From Cladocopium goreaui (taxonomy: Eukaryota > Sar > Dinophyceae > Suessiales > Symbiodiniaceae): a stretch of DNA of 64,000 nucleotides. Of this stretch, positions 40,422 through 51,333 are shown piece by piece; position 1 is the stretch's first letter; every line of letters starts with the position of its first letter. The DNA lies in assembly GCA_947184155.2 (NCBI GenBank), contig CAMXCT020000509.1:178666-242665 (forward strand), given 5' to 3'. The translations under genes and the position numbers were made by a program. The notes below the pieces were generated by a model. The model made no database searches. It was not told the DNA's origin and saw nothing but the letters and a program-made list of their open reading frames with translations.

Positions 40422-40619
40422 GCGAAAATTCAGGCTTACAACCACTAGCCGCGTGCGCGCGTCGACCTACGCTTGGGGTCCGTGCAGCACCGGCGATGCC
40501 GATAAAGCTTGCAAACACGCAAGCAAGCCAAACTCAAATTAAGTAACTTGACCTCGCTCAATCTCACCTTTTTCTCGCAACACACGAAAAGACAAGTAAA
40601 GTGTCCTTAGCTCTGTTCT

Positions 40620-40812
40620 AGCCTCTGTGCCGTGTCGCTGTCAAGGTATCAAATTGTTGATCTGTCGGAGAAGTTTGCGGAGTGCCTAGCGCAAAAGCCA
40701 TCGCGCTGAAGGTATTGATATTCTAGGCTGCCAGGGCATTTCCAAAATTCCCACTTCGATCAACTCGCTGCATCTCTGTGTGAACGCTGCATTGCTCTCG
40801 ACGAGTGACATG
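40620..40812 (-). pseudogene. DIRS gag 5' relic
   Basis: The minus strand starts M-S-L-V-E-S-N-A-A-F-T-Q-R-C-S-E, close to the DIRS-A Gag start (M-A-L-V-E-S-N-A-A-F-I-Q-R-C-N-E). After a frame change near 40755 it reads T-F-S-A-M-A-F-A-L-G-T-P-Q, then P-T-D-Q-Q-F-D-T-L, matching the following DIRS-A Gag residues. It is a third, truncated DIRS copy in the window. Confidence 0.7.
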
Positions 40813-42339
40813 GTGAACAAAGTATGGATGATGTCATTGATCAGTGTTGACCAGTGATTGTGTGTTTTTGGTTTTGTGTGTTTGTGTTCTTTTTCTGGTG
40901 TTTTTTTGGTTTTTTGTTTTCCAATGATCGTGACAGTACATAGGACTATGTATAGGTCCTCTACCAATTTACTTTTGCGGCCACTACAGCATCGGCCTTG
41001 CGTGACTTAATTAATCAATTAATCCCAAATGCAACATGCTTTGAAACATGTTGAACGACCTGGCGGAAGCCATACGGCGTTAGACGGAAAAAAAGTGTTG
41101 ACCAGTGATTGTGGTATATTGATCAGTTCTATATCTTATTCTGGATTCGACTTGAGTCTGGTACAGCTTATTGCTTGAACTGAAGATACTTACATTGGTT
41201 TGACATTGAGATTATTTCTTGTGTCCACGACACTCCTGGACACTGTATATTGTAAAGCCCATTCTCTCCAAGTGATGAGAACACAGCTAGAAACTCTTGG
41301 AGAAGAGTTTAAGCTAGCTGGGAAATATCTGATGGAGAGAACCTACTGTGCTTTGAGCTTGGACCTTGAGATGCATTGGCATTGTGAGGACAATGGTCAT
41401 ATTTGGGCATCTTATTTGTCTGAGAGTTTTGTGATGAGATATTTCGGTATTGTGAGGAAAATACCTACATCATCGTCATCGTGACCTATGGATCATACAC
41501 TTGATCTTATGGTGTGCTTCTTATCGTTCCTGAGATGACTTTGGTTATCTCTATGAGGACGACATTGCTTTGAGACCAAAGTCGTGTCTACACTGTGGAT
41601 TGGCTATTACAGTGGTCGAAAGACTTCAGCGATACAACTGTATTTGGCTGACCTACATTGACAATGTCGAACAGAACATTCTTTTTGATACTGCAGAAGG
41701 TACCGCAACCTTCGAAACCTTGGGTCAGCGTCCAGGACGTCGTCCTTAACTCTTAGACCGTCCACGCTACCAAGTCAACCCACTCCAGAGCTCAGCCCTT
41801 TTACCAAACACACAAGCACAGAAACCTGTCTGCTCATGTCGCTATGGTTCTTGTTGGTGTGTCACGGCCTTGACACAAAATGATGCGGAGTCGCCAGTCA
41901 GCATCTTTCTGCTAACTTTCACAAAAAGCGATCAAAAACACATGTCCTCACAAAAAGTCTTTACATCAAGACATGGTTTTTTGTTGTTTAATAAGTTTGA
42001 GTGTTTGAAAACTGTTGAAACATTTCAAGCACCAAAACATGATTCATGATGTCTCCCTCAGATATATTAGCAACTCCAGTTCTGAATGCCGGATGTTTGG
42101 ACAGTGAAGACTCCGACAGCCTACCTGGAGATGAGCATTGAGAGTATCTCGATAGGCTGAGGTTGGGAGTAGGTCCTGGAGACACAAGTGGGGTGTTTGG
42201 ACAGTAGAAACTCCGACAACTGGCTTAGAAGTCTTTGAAAGTAAAAGGTGAGAAACCGAAATCCAGTGGTACTACATTTTTGGTTGGAACTGTAGCGTTT
42301 AAGCTCAAGGAAAGTATCGCCACACAGCCTATACCAAGA

Positions 42340-42630
42340 ATGGACAATCGCGACAACCGACCATTACGTGAAGCAATGGAGGAACGGTACATTGATTGGA
42401 TTGTCGGATTGGAGAAGGTGACGAGTATATTTCGGATGGTACAGACTATGCTTGTTCTCATGGAATGGCTTCTACCTTTGCTTGAAGATGTTCGTTTGAA
42501 TGCGAACCAACGAGACATCATGACAATGTTTCGTGACCATCTCGTGGAATTGGAGATCGAGATGCAAAGGCAGATTTGTGAGATGCGCGAGCATATCTTA
42601 GGCAGATATCAGAGGTCATTGCAAGGTTGA
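42340..42630 (+). CDS. LARD-2 Gag-like ORF, 96 aa
   Basis: The ATG at 42340 begins M-D-N-R-D-N-R-P-L-R-E-A-M-E-E-R-Y-I. The product is predicted almost all helical with a leucine/methionine-rich middle (T-M-L-V-L-M-E-W-L-L-P-L-L-E) and a basic/acidic helix at the end. The same start occurs at ~20560-20603 and the middle in LARD-1, where it is frameshifted. A Gag-like structural role is inferred from its 5' position. Confidence 0.5.
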   Translation: MDNRDNRPLREAMEERYIDWIVGLEKVTSIFRMVQTMLVLMEWLLPLLEDVRLNANQRDIMTMFRDHLVELEIEMQRQICEMREHILGRYQRSLQG

Positions 42631-43084
42631 AATACCTGTGACCCATTTCTGTGTGATAGATTTTGCCTACATTTGGCGACAGGGTTCCTGGCAGTAGTGG
42701 TAAGCGTGAAAATAGGTGACAACGACTGAGCTGCATGTGAGAGTAGGTTGCAGTTGCGTTGCATGTGTGATTTGTGATTTGGTTGTGTAAGAGGTTTTGC
42801 GACTTTGGCAAGGAAGAGAGAGAGAGAGAGAGAGCCTGGAGAGTCACTAGGAAATTAGGAAGCTTGGTGATTTTGGCAAAGAGCGAGAGAGAGTGCCTGG
42901 AGAATCACTAGAAAGCATTGGAAAGAGTTAGAAGGAAAGTGGGCTGGACGGCAGGGTGCTGCATAGGTCCATACTAGAGAAGTAAGAAAGAGTTACATCT
43001 CGACAGGTTGGTCAGGTTGTAGTTGATCCTGGACGCACGGAGTGCACAGTGCGTGGTGCTACTGAGCCTGGCGTCATGCCTGGA

Positions 43085-43285
43085 GATGACAGTTGGAGAA
43101 AGTTTGGCATGAGAACCACGGAGGGTCAGTACCTTGGTTTAGTTGCCACAGAGTTGAGAAAGTTTGGCATGAGAACCACGGAGGGTTGGTGACCTTGGTT
43201 TAGTTGCCCCACGCAGTTGAGAAACGTTGGCATGAGAACCACGGAGGGTCGAGTTTGCTTTGTCAGTGACCTTGGTTTAGTTGCT
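43085..43285. repeat. Minisatellite, about 3 copies (LARD-2 equivalent)
   Basis: Reverse-orientation units with ggcatgagaaccacggaggg and ttggtttagttgcc, equivalent to the ~7 copies at 18606-19050. Confidence 0.85.
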
Positions 43286-44891
43286 ACATTTGTAATGTCA
43301 TGCGTGAATAATTGAACACCTGAGGTTCAGTAGTGTGCAGGAACAGTGGAGCTTGACGGATGTTTGCACTGACTGGTGACCTTGAGATTGAAGCCTGAAG
43401 CATGGTTGTTTGCCTGGCAGTGTAGGTACTAGAGTGCTGAGAGAGAGAGAGAGATAGGAACCGTCATGGCACTGAAGGCACAGTGGGACTTGATGTTGAG
43501 ACTGTTGGTTGACAACAGGTGGTGAGTAAGAATGGCCAGAGTGAGCTGTGTTTGCCTGTTTGGGAACGTTGATTTGATTTCTCAGATGCATCAGGTAACC
43601 AAGGATGTTGATTTGAACTGCAGTTGTGAGTGCGTTTGATTGGGACATGTAGTGAGTCATTGGAAACGACCTGAACTGTGTAGGAAGTGGAAACTGCTTT
43701 GAACTGTATTTTGAAACGAAACAGGAAACTTTGTTGTGAGTTTGTTTTCATGTTTTTTGACCGGAGTTTGAACAGTTGTGCAGTGTCGCAGGCAGGTCAG
43801 GTATGACTTACGTTATTTGGATCGTCGCAGTTGTTTGTGAAACCTGGTACAGATGCAGAGAAGGTACATTGAACCCTGAGACAGGTAGGTACTCTAGAGT
43901 TGTTGTCAGACTGACTGGACTTTGTGTGAAGACAACTTGAATGCAAGTATTCCCTTTTGGCTTAGAGCAATCGTACCGTACCTCTCTAGATGGATGGATG
44001 AGCACGGAGATGTCTGCAAGCCAATTTTGACTGTGAGACGAGCTCTATGGTCTTTATAGCGATGATTGCCAGTGTGGTTTGCCTACGTTGGTTATGGCAC
44101 TTCATTTGGTAGAAATGTAGTTGAGAACAAGATGCTTGTGATGTTAGTCGACCCTGGAGGGTTTCCTTTGCGAACCTTGGGCCATGTTGAGTGGACATCT
44201 TGTACTACCAGAAGGCTGGCATGGAGTTTCATGAGATTCACAGCAGTGGAGCGTTGCAGAAGATCCTGAGAGGGAAGTAGAGCGGTAGTGTAGTTTGTGC
44301 GTTTGCGTGTTGCTCAGAGTGAAAAGCAAGAAAGGGAATCTAGGATTTGAGATTTGCAATTTTCTTTGGAATTGAAGAGTTTTGACTTACAACAAAAAGG
44401 AAAGAAATGGGCTGGATGGCAGAGGCGCTGCATAGGTCCATAGGGAACTGGACGGCAGGGGCGATTACGACTTGCATAGGTTCCAAGAGGAAAGAAAAGT
44501 TGTAGAAAGTCAAAACGTGGACCAGATTGCAAGACGTTGCAAGGTTCACACATGAGCTAGATTGCAGACGTGCATAGGCTCAGAGAACAGATTAAGTAAG
44601 AAAGAGAGAGACAAAGGGAACTGGACGGCAGGGGCGATTACGACTTGCATAGGTTCCGAAACGTGAAACTGACTGAAATGAATGTAAATGTGATGTCAGT
44701 TTGTGGCTCGACATACTGTCTAAGTGAGAGACGAAGTATGGAGCTGTCTATTATGCTGGACTTGACGTGACATTTTGTCTGGACTTCTCATGTTTGTATA
44801 GGTTTCATTCCACCGTTGCTGTTTTACTATAAGACAATTTTGGCTCAGTGTTTTTGCATTTCAGCTGCCCTCGCGATCGCTTTGAGATCCT

Positions 44892-45263
44892 ATGGCATCA
44901 ACGGCAATGGACTCCATTCGTCTTTGGTTGGCTCTGACTCCCAAGCAGTTTGAGGACTTGAACAATGGCAAGGAGATTCAGCCTGACGAATATTCCAAAA
45001 GGTTTGGACTACGAAAAGACCCGGTTGCTGCCGTTGAGCGTGCGCAGTACTTCAATGATTGGACACCAGAAGGTCCCAAGGATTACGTCCTGGTTGAGGT
45101 CGAACTGACCGCCATTGGCTATCTCCAAAAGGCCGAGGCGGGGATTCTCCTGAAATATAAGCCCAACGAATACCGTTGGCAGGGCACGATGAAATCTGTG
45201 GAGTTTGACCAGAATGGCAACTTACTATACAAGTTTGCCGCGGATGCTCACCAGATCGTCTGA
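44892..45263 (+). CDS. LARD-2 ORF, 123 aa, unknown function
   Basis: Nearly identical to the LARD-1 129-aa protein (16622-17011). It differs by an 18-nt in-frame deletion between two ccaagg copies (removing G-E-F-C-A-K) and one Y-to-N change near the end. Same start (M-A-S-T-A-M-D-S) and same end (H-Q-I-V). Unknown family. Confidence 0.6.
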   Translation: MASTAMDSIRLWLALTPKQFEDLNNGKEIQPDEYSKRFGLRKDPVAAVERAQYFNDWTPEGPKDYVLVEVELTAIGYLQKAEAGILLKYKPNEYRWQGTMKSVEFDQNGNLLYKFAADAHQIV

Positions 45264-45913
45264 GTACAGAGGAAATATCCTCCCAATGTATAGGTTTTTG
45301 CAATGGTTCCAGGCCGGGTGGTAGTGCTAGGCGTGGAAGCCGACGATAGCTGCGAGGAGAAAAGCAAAAGCGGTGATGAAAGAGCTGTCAAGCTGAGATT
45401 GGAGTGAAATGACAATTTTGGGATGTCTTGGAGCTTCAGAGTTTTGGACGATTTCGGACTGGACGGAACTTGGACAACTTGTGGAACTCAGTTTGAGTGG
45501 TTTTCTGTCAGCTGTCACGAGCTTCGCATGAGTTTTCATTTTGCTACATGACATGTCTATGGGTTTCATACGCGTGGAAACCACTGTGATCTGTTTTGCA
45601 GTTTTGTGAAGGGTTGTGCATGCATTGGCAGTTGGATCTGGATTGAGCTTGCGGTTTGCCACAAGTTTGCATTATTTTTGTTTTTGTCTGAGACATTGAA
45701 GTTTGGTCGATCACATATTACCTGTCAAGATGTGTGGCACGCATCTTGGGGTAGTAGTGAGTGATCTTTGTCGGAAGTGTGAATCATCTGTTAAGGTGTG
45801 TGGCACGCACCTTAGGATGAACAAGAGAGAGTTTGTGCTTGGCATGGCATGAAATGGCTGAGTTGTAATCTGCATGGGCATTAGAGGGATTGTCGAGTTG
45901 AATTGCAGATTAT

Positions 45914-47058
45914 GCCCAAGCTGTATTTGTGCCCCGGCTTATCCCAGCGAGTGCATCAGGCCTTGTCTAGGAGACTCGAGCAATTCATGGCAGCGAACGC
46001 GGCAGCTCCAGCAGCCCCGGCAGTTCCAGCGGAAGCTGTCGGCACAGGCAGGAGCTGCTGAGACGGATTCCGAGAAAGAGAAAGAACAGGATACTGCTCA
46101 TGCGCATGGAGATGACAAGGAAGACAAAGAGGAAGGAGATGCTGGAAGAGATGACGATAGATCGAGATCTCCGAGGTTGAGAATGCATGAACCACTTGAT
46201 CATGGTGATGCCACAGACCTGTTGAGTTCTACCACGGGCTTGGCCATGGGAATCACTTCGATGGTCGCTGCGCTGAAAGGGTCGACGGATAAACTTGAGA
46301 CCCTCATCAAGAGTACACATACTCTTCAGCAGGACCTTTGCCGAAGCCTGGAGGCCGTGGGAGCGGCAGTCAATAACATGGCACGTGCATCAGAATCATT
46401 GGCTGCGGGTGTGAACCACAACACCAGCAGAGTGGGTGCAGTCGTGGGTGAATTTAACAAATTGAAAAAGCACCTGGAGTGGTCGCTGGACGTCTCTATG
46501 AAAGACGTGCTCAAGGATAACAAGAAAGGCCGCATGGAACGAGATCAATCCTTGCAGGATGTGATGACCCAGCTCTACGAATCGATGGACAAACTACAAG
46601 AAAATATGAAGCTGGTTGCTGAGAGGATTGAAAAGGGGACACCGCCGCCAGAGGCAGCTCCAGCATATGATCCTCCGCAACCACCCATGGGACATCCTGG
46701 CATGTCACAGAGCAGTCCACCATTGACACCTATGACACCGGCACCTGGCGCGAGTCTCCCGCCTCCACCGGCAGTGCCACCAAGACCTGTGATCCCGGCA
46801 CCGCCGACGTTGCCGACGGTGAAGTTCGCGGGGTATAGCCCGGCAAGGATGGGTGAAGTACCAATGAGCTATCCCCTGGCTCTTGAGGTGAAAGACATTA
46901 AATCACCACCTTCTCAGGTGATCGAGGAGGTCACGGGGCGTATCAGATCTGTTTCACCCACACCACGTCACGATCCTTTGACGGGGACGGCAGCGTTCTC
47001 CCCTCTAGGGTATATGCAGATACAGGGGACGCGGGAATACCGCAGGGTATACCCCTGA
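45914..47058 (+). CDS. LARD-2 Ala/Pro-rich coiled-coil ORF, frameshifted near the start
   Basis: The ATG at 45914 gives the same N-terminus as LARD-1 (M-P-K-L-Y-L, V-H-Q-A-L-S-R-R-L-E-Q-F-M-A-A-N-A-A). Near 46040 the Ala/Pro tract is shortened and the frame changes. From A-E-T-D-S-E-K-E-K-E-Q-D on, the acidic region, R-S-R-S-P patch, helical middle, proline-rich part and C-terminus (R-E-Y-R-R-V-Y-P) follow LARD-1 closely in the frame open from 45874. As read, this copy would not make the full protein from its own ATG. Confidence 0.55.
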
Positions 47059-47159
47059 TATCTATACCTGAACAAAGTGCTAAAGGCACCGGAATTCGCC
47101 TGGTGTAACGACAAGAGAATAGTTGATTTTGTCAACTCGAGGTTCACTTGTTGTTTTCA

Positions 47160-48460
47160 GAAAGAACAATATGGTTGAGCACCGGTACCAAGCTTGAGTT
47201 TAAAAGGGGGCGAGACACGCTGATTGATGCAGTAGACACAATTTTGTCTGCATATTTTTTTGGGTTGTTTGAGGTTCGTTTTGTTGTCATATGTCTCTCA
47301 ATGACGATGGCGAGAGCAACGTTCTTGAAGGCATTCAGAACTTGGAGTTGCTGACAGATCTGAGGGAGACATCATGAAGAAAAGTTGAAGTTGTTCTTGA
47401 TTGGCTTGATTGCGATATTTCTCATGTTTGAGTTGTTGTATGCATGTCTTGAGTTTTGTTGCTTGAAACATGGAACTTGATGTTGTGAGTGTTTTCACAA
47501 ACATTTGGTATAATTATGTTGTCATGGCATATGATGAGAACCTGGGAAGAAACTCAGACGGAATCTGAGTTCAAGTAATCGGAAAATCTTCCGGGGAATC
47601 TGATGCCATGATTGTAGACATATTGCACCCTCATGTCATGATATAGACTCAAACAAGACATACCACACCTCCGAGATCTTTAGGATGGATCAGACGTTGA
47701 AAGGGGGACGGCGATCTATGCGATGATAAAACTGTGAGAGCTGTTCTGCCCTAGAACGTCTCTCACCGCTTCCTCATTCTGTGCCAATCTTAGCTAGTCC
47801 TGACCCTGACTGTGAAAGATTTTCATTCAGAACATTTTGAATTTGTTGTGCAGTGACTGTGAACTGTACTTCACTTGCTTTGAATTTGAGATGAGTTGCA
47901 TGAGTGATATTATTTCACTTGCGTTTTTCTTTTCATACGCCTACCTTCTTCACGAAGGTGCGGATTAGCTGAAACAGTTGGCCTTTGTTTTCGTGTTGAC
48001 TCCGATCGTACGACGTTAGGTTTCGTCTTGGGTCTCGTGTGTGTGTGTGTTTGTTTTGTTTTGTTCTGTTGTTGTTGTTTTGTTTGTTGTAGGAAGACAA
48101 CAACACTGTAGATATATCGTTACCGACGCCATGGTTTATCCGAGGAACTGGAGTTTGGAAGACAAGTTTAGTACTGGAAAGACTTTAGGAGTCTTTGGAC
48201 TGATTCTGGTATTCCGACATCTGGTTTTCGCGACAGAGAAGATTTTGAATTTGGAAGTTACTACATTATGCATGAATCGAACGAGATGAGTTTTGGATGA
48301 TGCTTTATCATCTACCTTGCGTTTTGGAAGCACACGTGCTTCTTTGGATATCTTTTGATCATGGATATGATCTGGAACGTGAACATTTTTCTGCGGATAT
48401 TTGATTGGTATCCGTATCTGGCAGTGATGTGAGTGGATGAGATGTCATGTCGAAAGGGGG
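47160..48460. other. LARD-2 non-coding 3' region with LTR-like segment
   Basis: A purine run (taaaaggggg, ~47201-47210) is followed by a segment related to the Copia-A LTR (ctctcaatgacgatggcgag ... gagggagacatcatgaa). Further purine runs lie at ~47694-47706 and 48452-48460, and a GT run near 48037-48050. No coding signal. Confidence 0.4.
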
Positions 48461-48462
48461 TA

Positions 48463-50078
48463 TGGAAATTTGACACCCTATGGGAGCACCTAAGGGTGAA
48501 GCGACATGTCATTCATCATTGGTTGTATAGTTTGTGTACAGAGGATACGTGGAAGGCTACTACAAGAGTTCATGACGCGATGATACTGCAAGAGGTCATG
48601 GAAGATTGGTAGAGAACACTCTACTTATTGCGGAAGGAATCTTGTATGTGACCATCCTGTGTCACAATATTCTATTGGTCTTCGGACTTATTATTTCTGA
48701 CATCAGGATGATGTCATTGATCAGTGTTGACCAGTGATTGTGGTATATTGATCAGTTCTACATCTTATTCTGGATTCGACTTGAGTCTGGTACAGCTTAT
48801 TGCTTGAACTGAAGATACTTACATTGGTTTGACATTGAGATTATTTCTTGTGTCCACGACACTCCTGGACACTGTATATTGTGAAGCCCATTCTCTCCAA
48901 GTGATGAGAACACAGCTAGAAACTCTTGGAGAAGAGTTTAAGCTAGCTGGGAAATATCTGATGGAGAGAACCTACTATGCTTTGAGCTTGGACCTTGAGA
49001 TGCATTGGCATTGTGAGGACAATGGTCATATTTGGGCATCTTATTTGTCTGAGAGTTTTGTGATGAGATATTTCGGTATTGTGAGGAAAATACCTACATC
49101 ATCGTCATCGTGACCTATGGATCATACACTTGATCTTATGGTGTGCTTCTTATCGTTCCTGAGATGACTTTGGTTATCTCTATGAGGACGACATTGCTTT
49201 GAGACCAAAGTCGTGTCTACATTGTGGATTGGCTATTACAGTGGTCGAAAGACTTCAGCGATACAACTGTATTTGGCTGACCTACATTGACAATGTCGAA
49301 CAGAACATTCTATTCTACATTGAGGTTGGAAGCTGTGAGATGCTATCTCTATGTGGAAGACTGATTTGGAGAAAGAACTTTGTGTTCTGACTATGTTTTG
49401 TATCCAGAAGAAGGTTGTACAGATACCTTGTGTGAATCACTTCGTTCTTGAGAAGTTAGTCAGCTTGTGACTAGTGAGCTGGTTATTCACGTTTGGATGA
49501 GAACCAGTTTGTTTTGAGAACTTTTGGAAGTGTTTCGATGATTTTGAATTCATCTAGTGAAATTGAGTTTTGTAGACTTCTAGCAGCTGGAATAGTTTCA
49601 ACAGACCTTTATTTGAAGAACCTGAGGTTTGTTAACTGGAAACCTGGAATCGAGTTTACCAGTTGAGACATCGGCTCGAAGGACTGGTGTCAGAAGGTCA
49701 TTTAGTGAACAAGAGCTGCTGTGTCACATAACTTGACATAAGACAGACCGACACAGGGAACACATCTTCTTGTTCTTTGTTTTTGTTCTTTTGTTTGTTT
49801 GTTGTGTTTGTGTTTCCCCGTGACTGTTCGTGTTGCGTCTGGAGCGAAAAGAAGGAGCTTGACGTCAGCATGTGGGAGTCGAGGGTGAAACATTCCTTTT
49901 GACACGGTATTGCTTTAGTTTAATTAGGTTTGGGAATTTACGCTCTGCGCTTGTGTTTGGTGTGCGTGGTTGACGTACGCGTCCGCCTGCGTAGTTCTGT
50001 AGGAATTTTGGAAGGCTCTACCATTTGGGAAGAAGCGTTGGATCTGACCGTAGATCTGTGCACGGCGCTTTTTCTACA
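48463..50078 (+). repeat. LARD-2 3' LTR
   Basis: About 1.6 kb from tggaaatttgacacccta to gcgctttttctaca. It shares 48725-49312 with the palindrome arms and with LARD-1. 49313-49890 is present only here. The last ~175 nt match 12430-12595 (inverted) and 19976-20134, with an 18-nt insertion (aggctctaccatttggga). Confidence 0.6.
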
Positions 50079-51333
50079 TCTAGTTGTCAACCCAATTTCC
50101 AATAAGTTACCTGAACACGGTGTTTCTCTGACCGTAGACGTGTCGGGTTGCACCTGTCAGGTTATAAATGATTGCCTTAAAGTCATGCCCCTGCCCCTAG
50201 ACGCAATGGAAGCACCCACTCCCCTCTTAGCTACACTCTCATTTTTAACTTTGTAGATTACTACCTTGTGGGTGTCTATCTGGGAGATCCTCCTCTTATG
50301 TTCCCGGTGTCCCTTCCCACTCAAGGGTCTGGAGAACGGCCTACCTGGCGATCATGTAAGTGGGTGTCAAAGTAGTCTAGAGGTACTAGATTGAAACCCA
50401 GGCATGAAGCACCTAGATGTGGTTGACGGGGAGCTGGCAGCAGTCCCAGCTGAAGAACGGCCGGCTGCGGGTATTATTGGACAGAATCTTGAACTGGTTA
50501 TACTTACGTTGCGATCGCCGGATGCTGAAGTATGGACAGCCAGCACAGCAACAGCTGCAGCGGCTAGACTTGGTAGCACTCATTACCAAGAGTATATCCT
50601 GCTCTCCAACGGCTTGATACAGCGCACTCCATGTGAGTGCACCCTCACAGACGAGGCCATCAGTTATATTGATCATCAACTGATCGACCAGCTTTGCCTT
50701 GAGGGCATAACCATCACGGATGCCTCTTCGGTTCGAGTGGCAAGAGTTTTTGTCCAGCAAAGTTATGCAGAGCTTGCCTGTTTCCGTTCCTTCTTCTAAG
50801 CCACATGAGTCGGCGACAAACGCCCCACGAGAAAACATGTGCAGCGCGAAGTTGAGGAACAGTGCACTTCTGGTACATGTCGCTTTTCAGTTTATGTGTA
50901 CCTTGACGTTTGCATAGCAAGCAATCTATTGTTGAGGGGCGTGAGTGCAAGTGAGATTTTGAATAGTATTCAAATCTATACTGCATGTTGCTGCTTTTCG
51001 GCTCAAACTATCCCCTGCCCAGACCTATTAGCAAGGCGTGGGCTCCCACACTTCTGGCCGTAGACTGGCTCAGGGGTGTACCCTCGCCTTGCCCTGTCCT
51101 CCCTTTCCCCCCCTCTCTGTCTGCCATCCCTTTCTCTTTGCTGCTGCCTGCCCTTCCCATCCCCTTGCTGACACCCCCTGTCCTCCCTCTGTATTGCGCC
51201 ACTGCACCAATACCCTCTGCCGTGTCACCTCGCCTGTCTACCCCCCCTGATCTATCTGGCACACGCTTCTGTGCCTTTCCCTCTAATCTCATACACTGAA
51301 CGGGAATAGCTGGCGATAGGTAGCCGATTCACC
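50079..51333 (+). CDS. Weak 131-aa ORF (50404-50799) in an otherwise spacer-like stretch
   Basis: Past the LARD-2 LTR the sequence changes character. An ATG at 50404 opens 131 codons (M-K-H-L-D-V-V-D-G-E-L-A-A-V) of mixed composition to 50799. A second frame from 50417 is also plausible in part, so this may be one exon of a gene or chance. A CCGTAGAC motif lies at 50123-50145 and a fuller copy at 51052-51074. From 51075 to 51300 the DNA is pyrimidine-rich (ccct/tccc). I do not recognise a product. Confidence 0.3.

Larger units (their letters stand above)
39143..42090. repeat. Large palindrome: inverted LTR arms around a ~1 kb core
   Basis: Left arm 39143-40095 is Copia-A LTR end (to 39539) plus inverted LARD LTR sequence (39540-40095). 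Right arm ~41110-42090 is its reverse complement, keeping the same LARD/Copia-LTR junction (gatac-tgcag, ~41692). Both arms are close to 950 bp. The core (40096-41090) holds Gag-type fragments, an inverted primer-binding site and a DIRS gag relic. Keeping the junction in both arms shows duplication of a pre-formed unit, not two independent insertions. Confidence 0.75.
42090..50078 (+). mobile_element. LARD-2: non-autonomous LTR retrotransposon, plus strand
   Basis: The inverted counterpart of 12430-19830 and of the 20135-20603 leader. The order is leader, Gag-like ORF (42340), three-copy minisatellite, 123-aa ORF (44892), ~380-aa ORF (45914), LTR-like segment, polypurine tract (48452-48460), and 3' LTR to 50078. 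Its 5' LTR was lost where it meets the palindrome at 42090. No enzyme genes. Confidence 0.6.

Noticed and set aside
40098..41087. TIR DNA transposon with ttttttccgtccaacgcc ends
   Set aside because: The shared end is part of a Gag coding sequence (R-R-W-T-E-K) repeated in several scraps, not a transposon terminus; no transposase.
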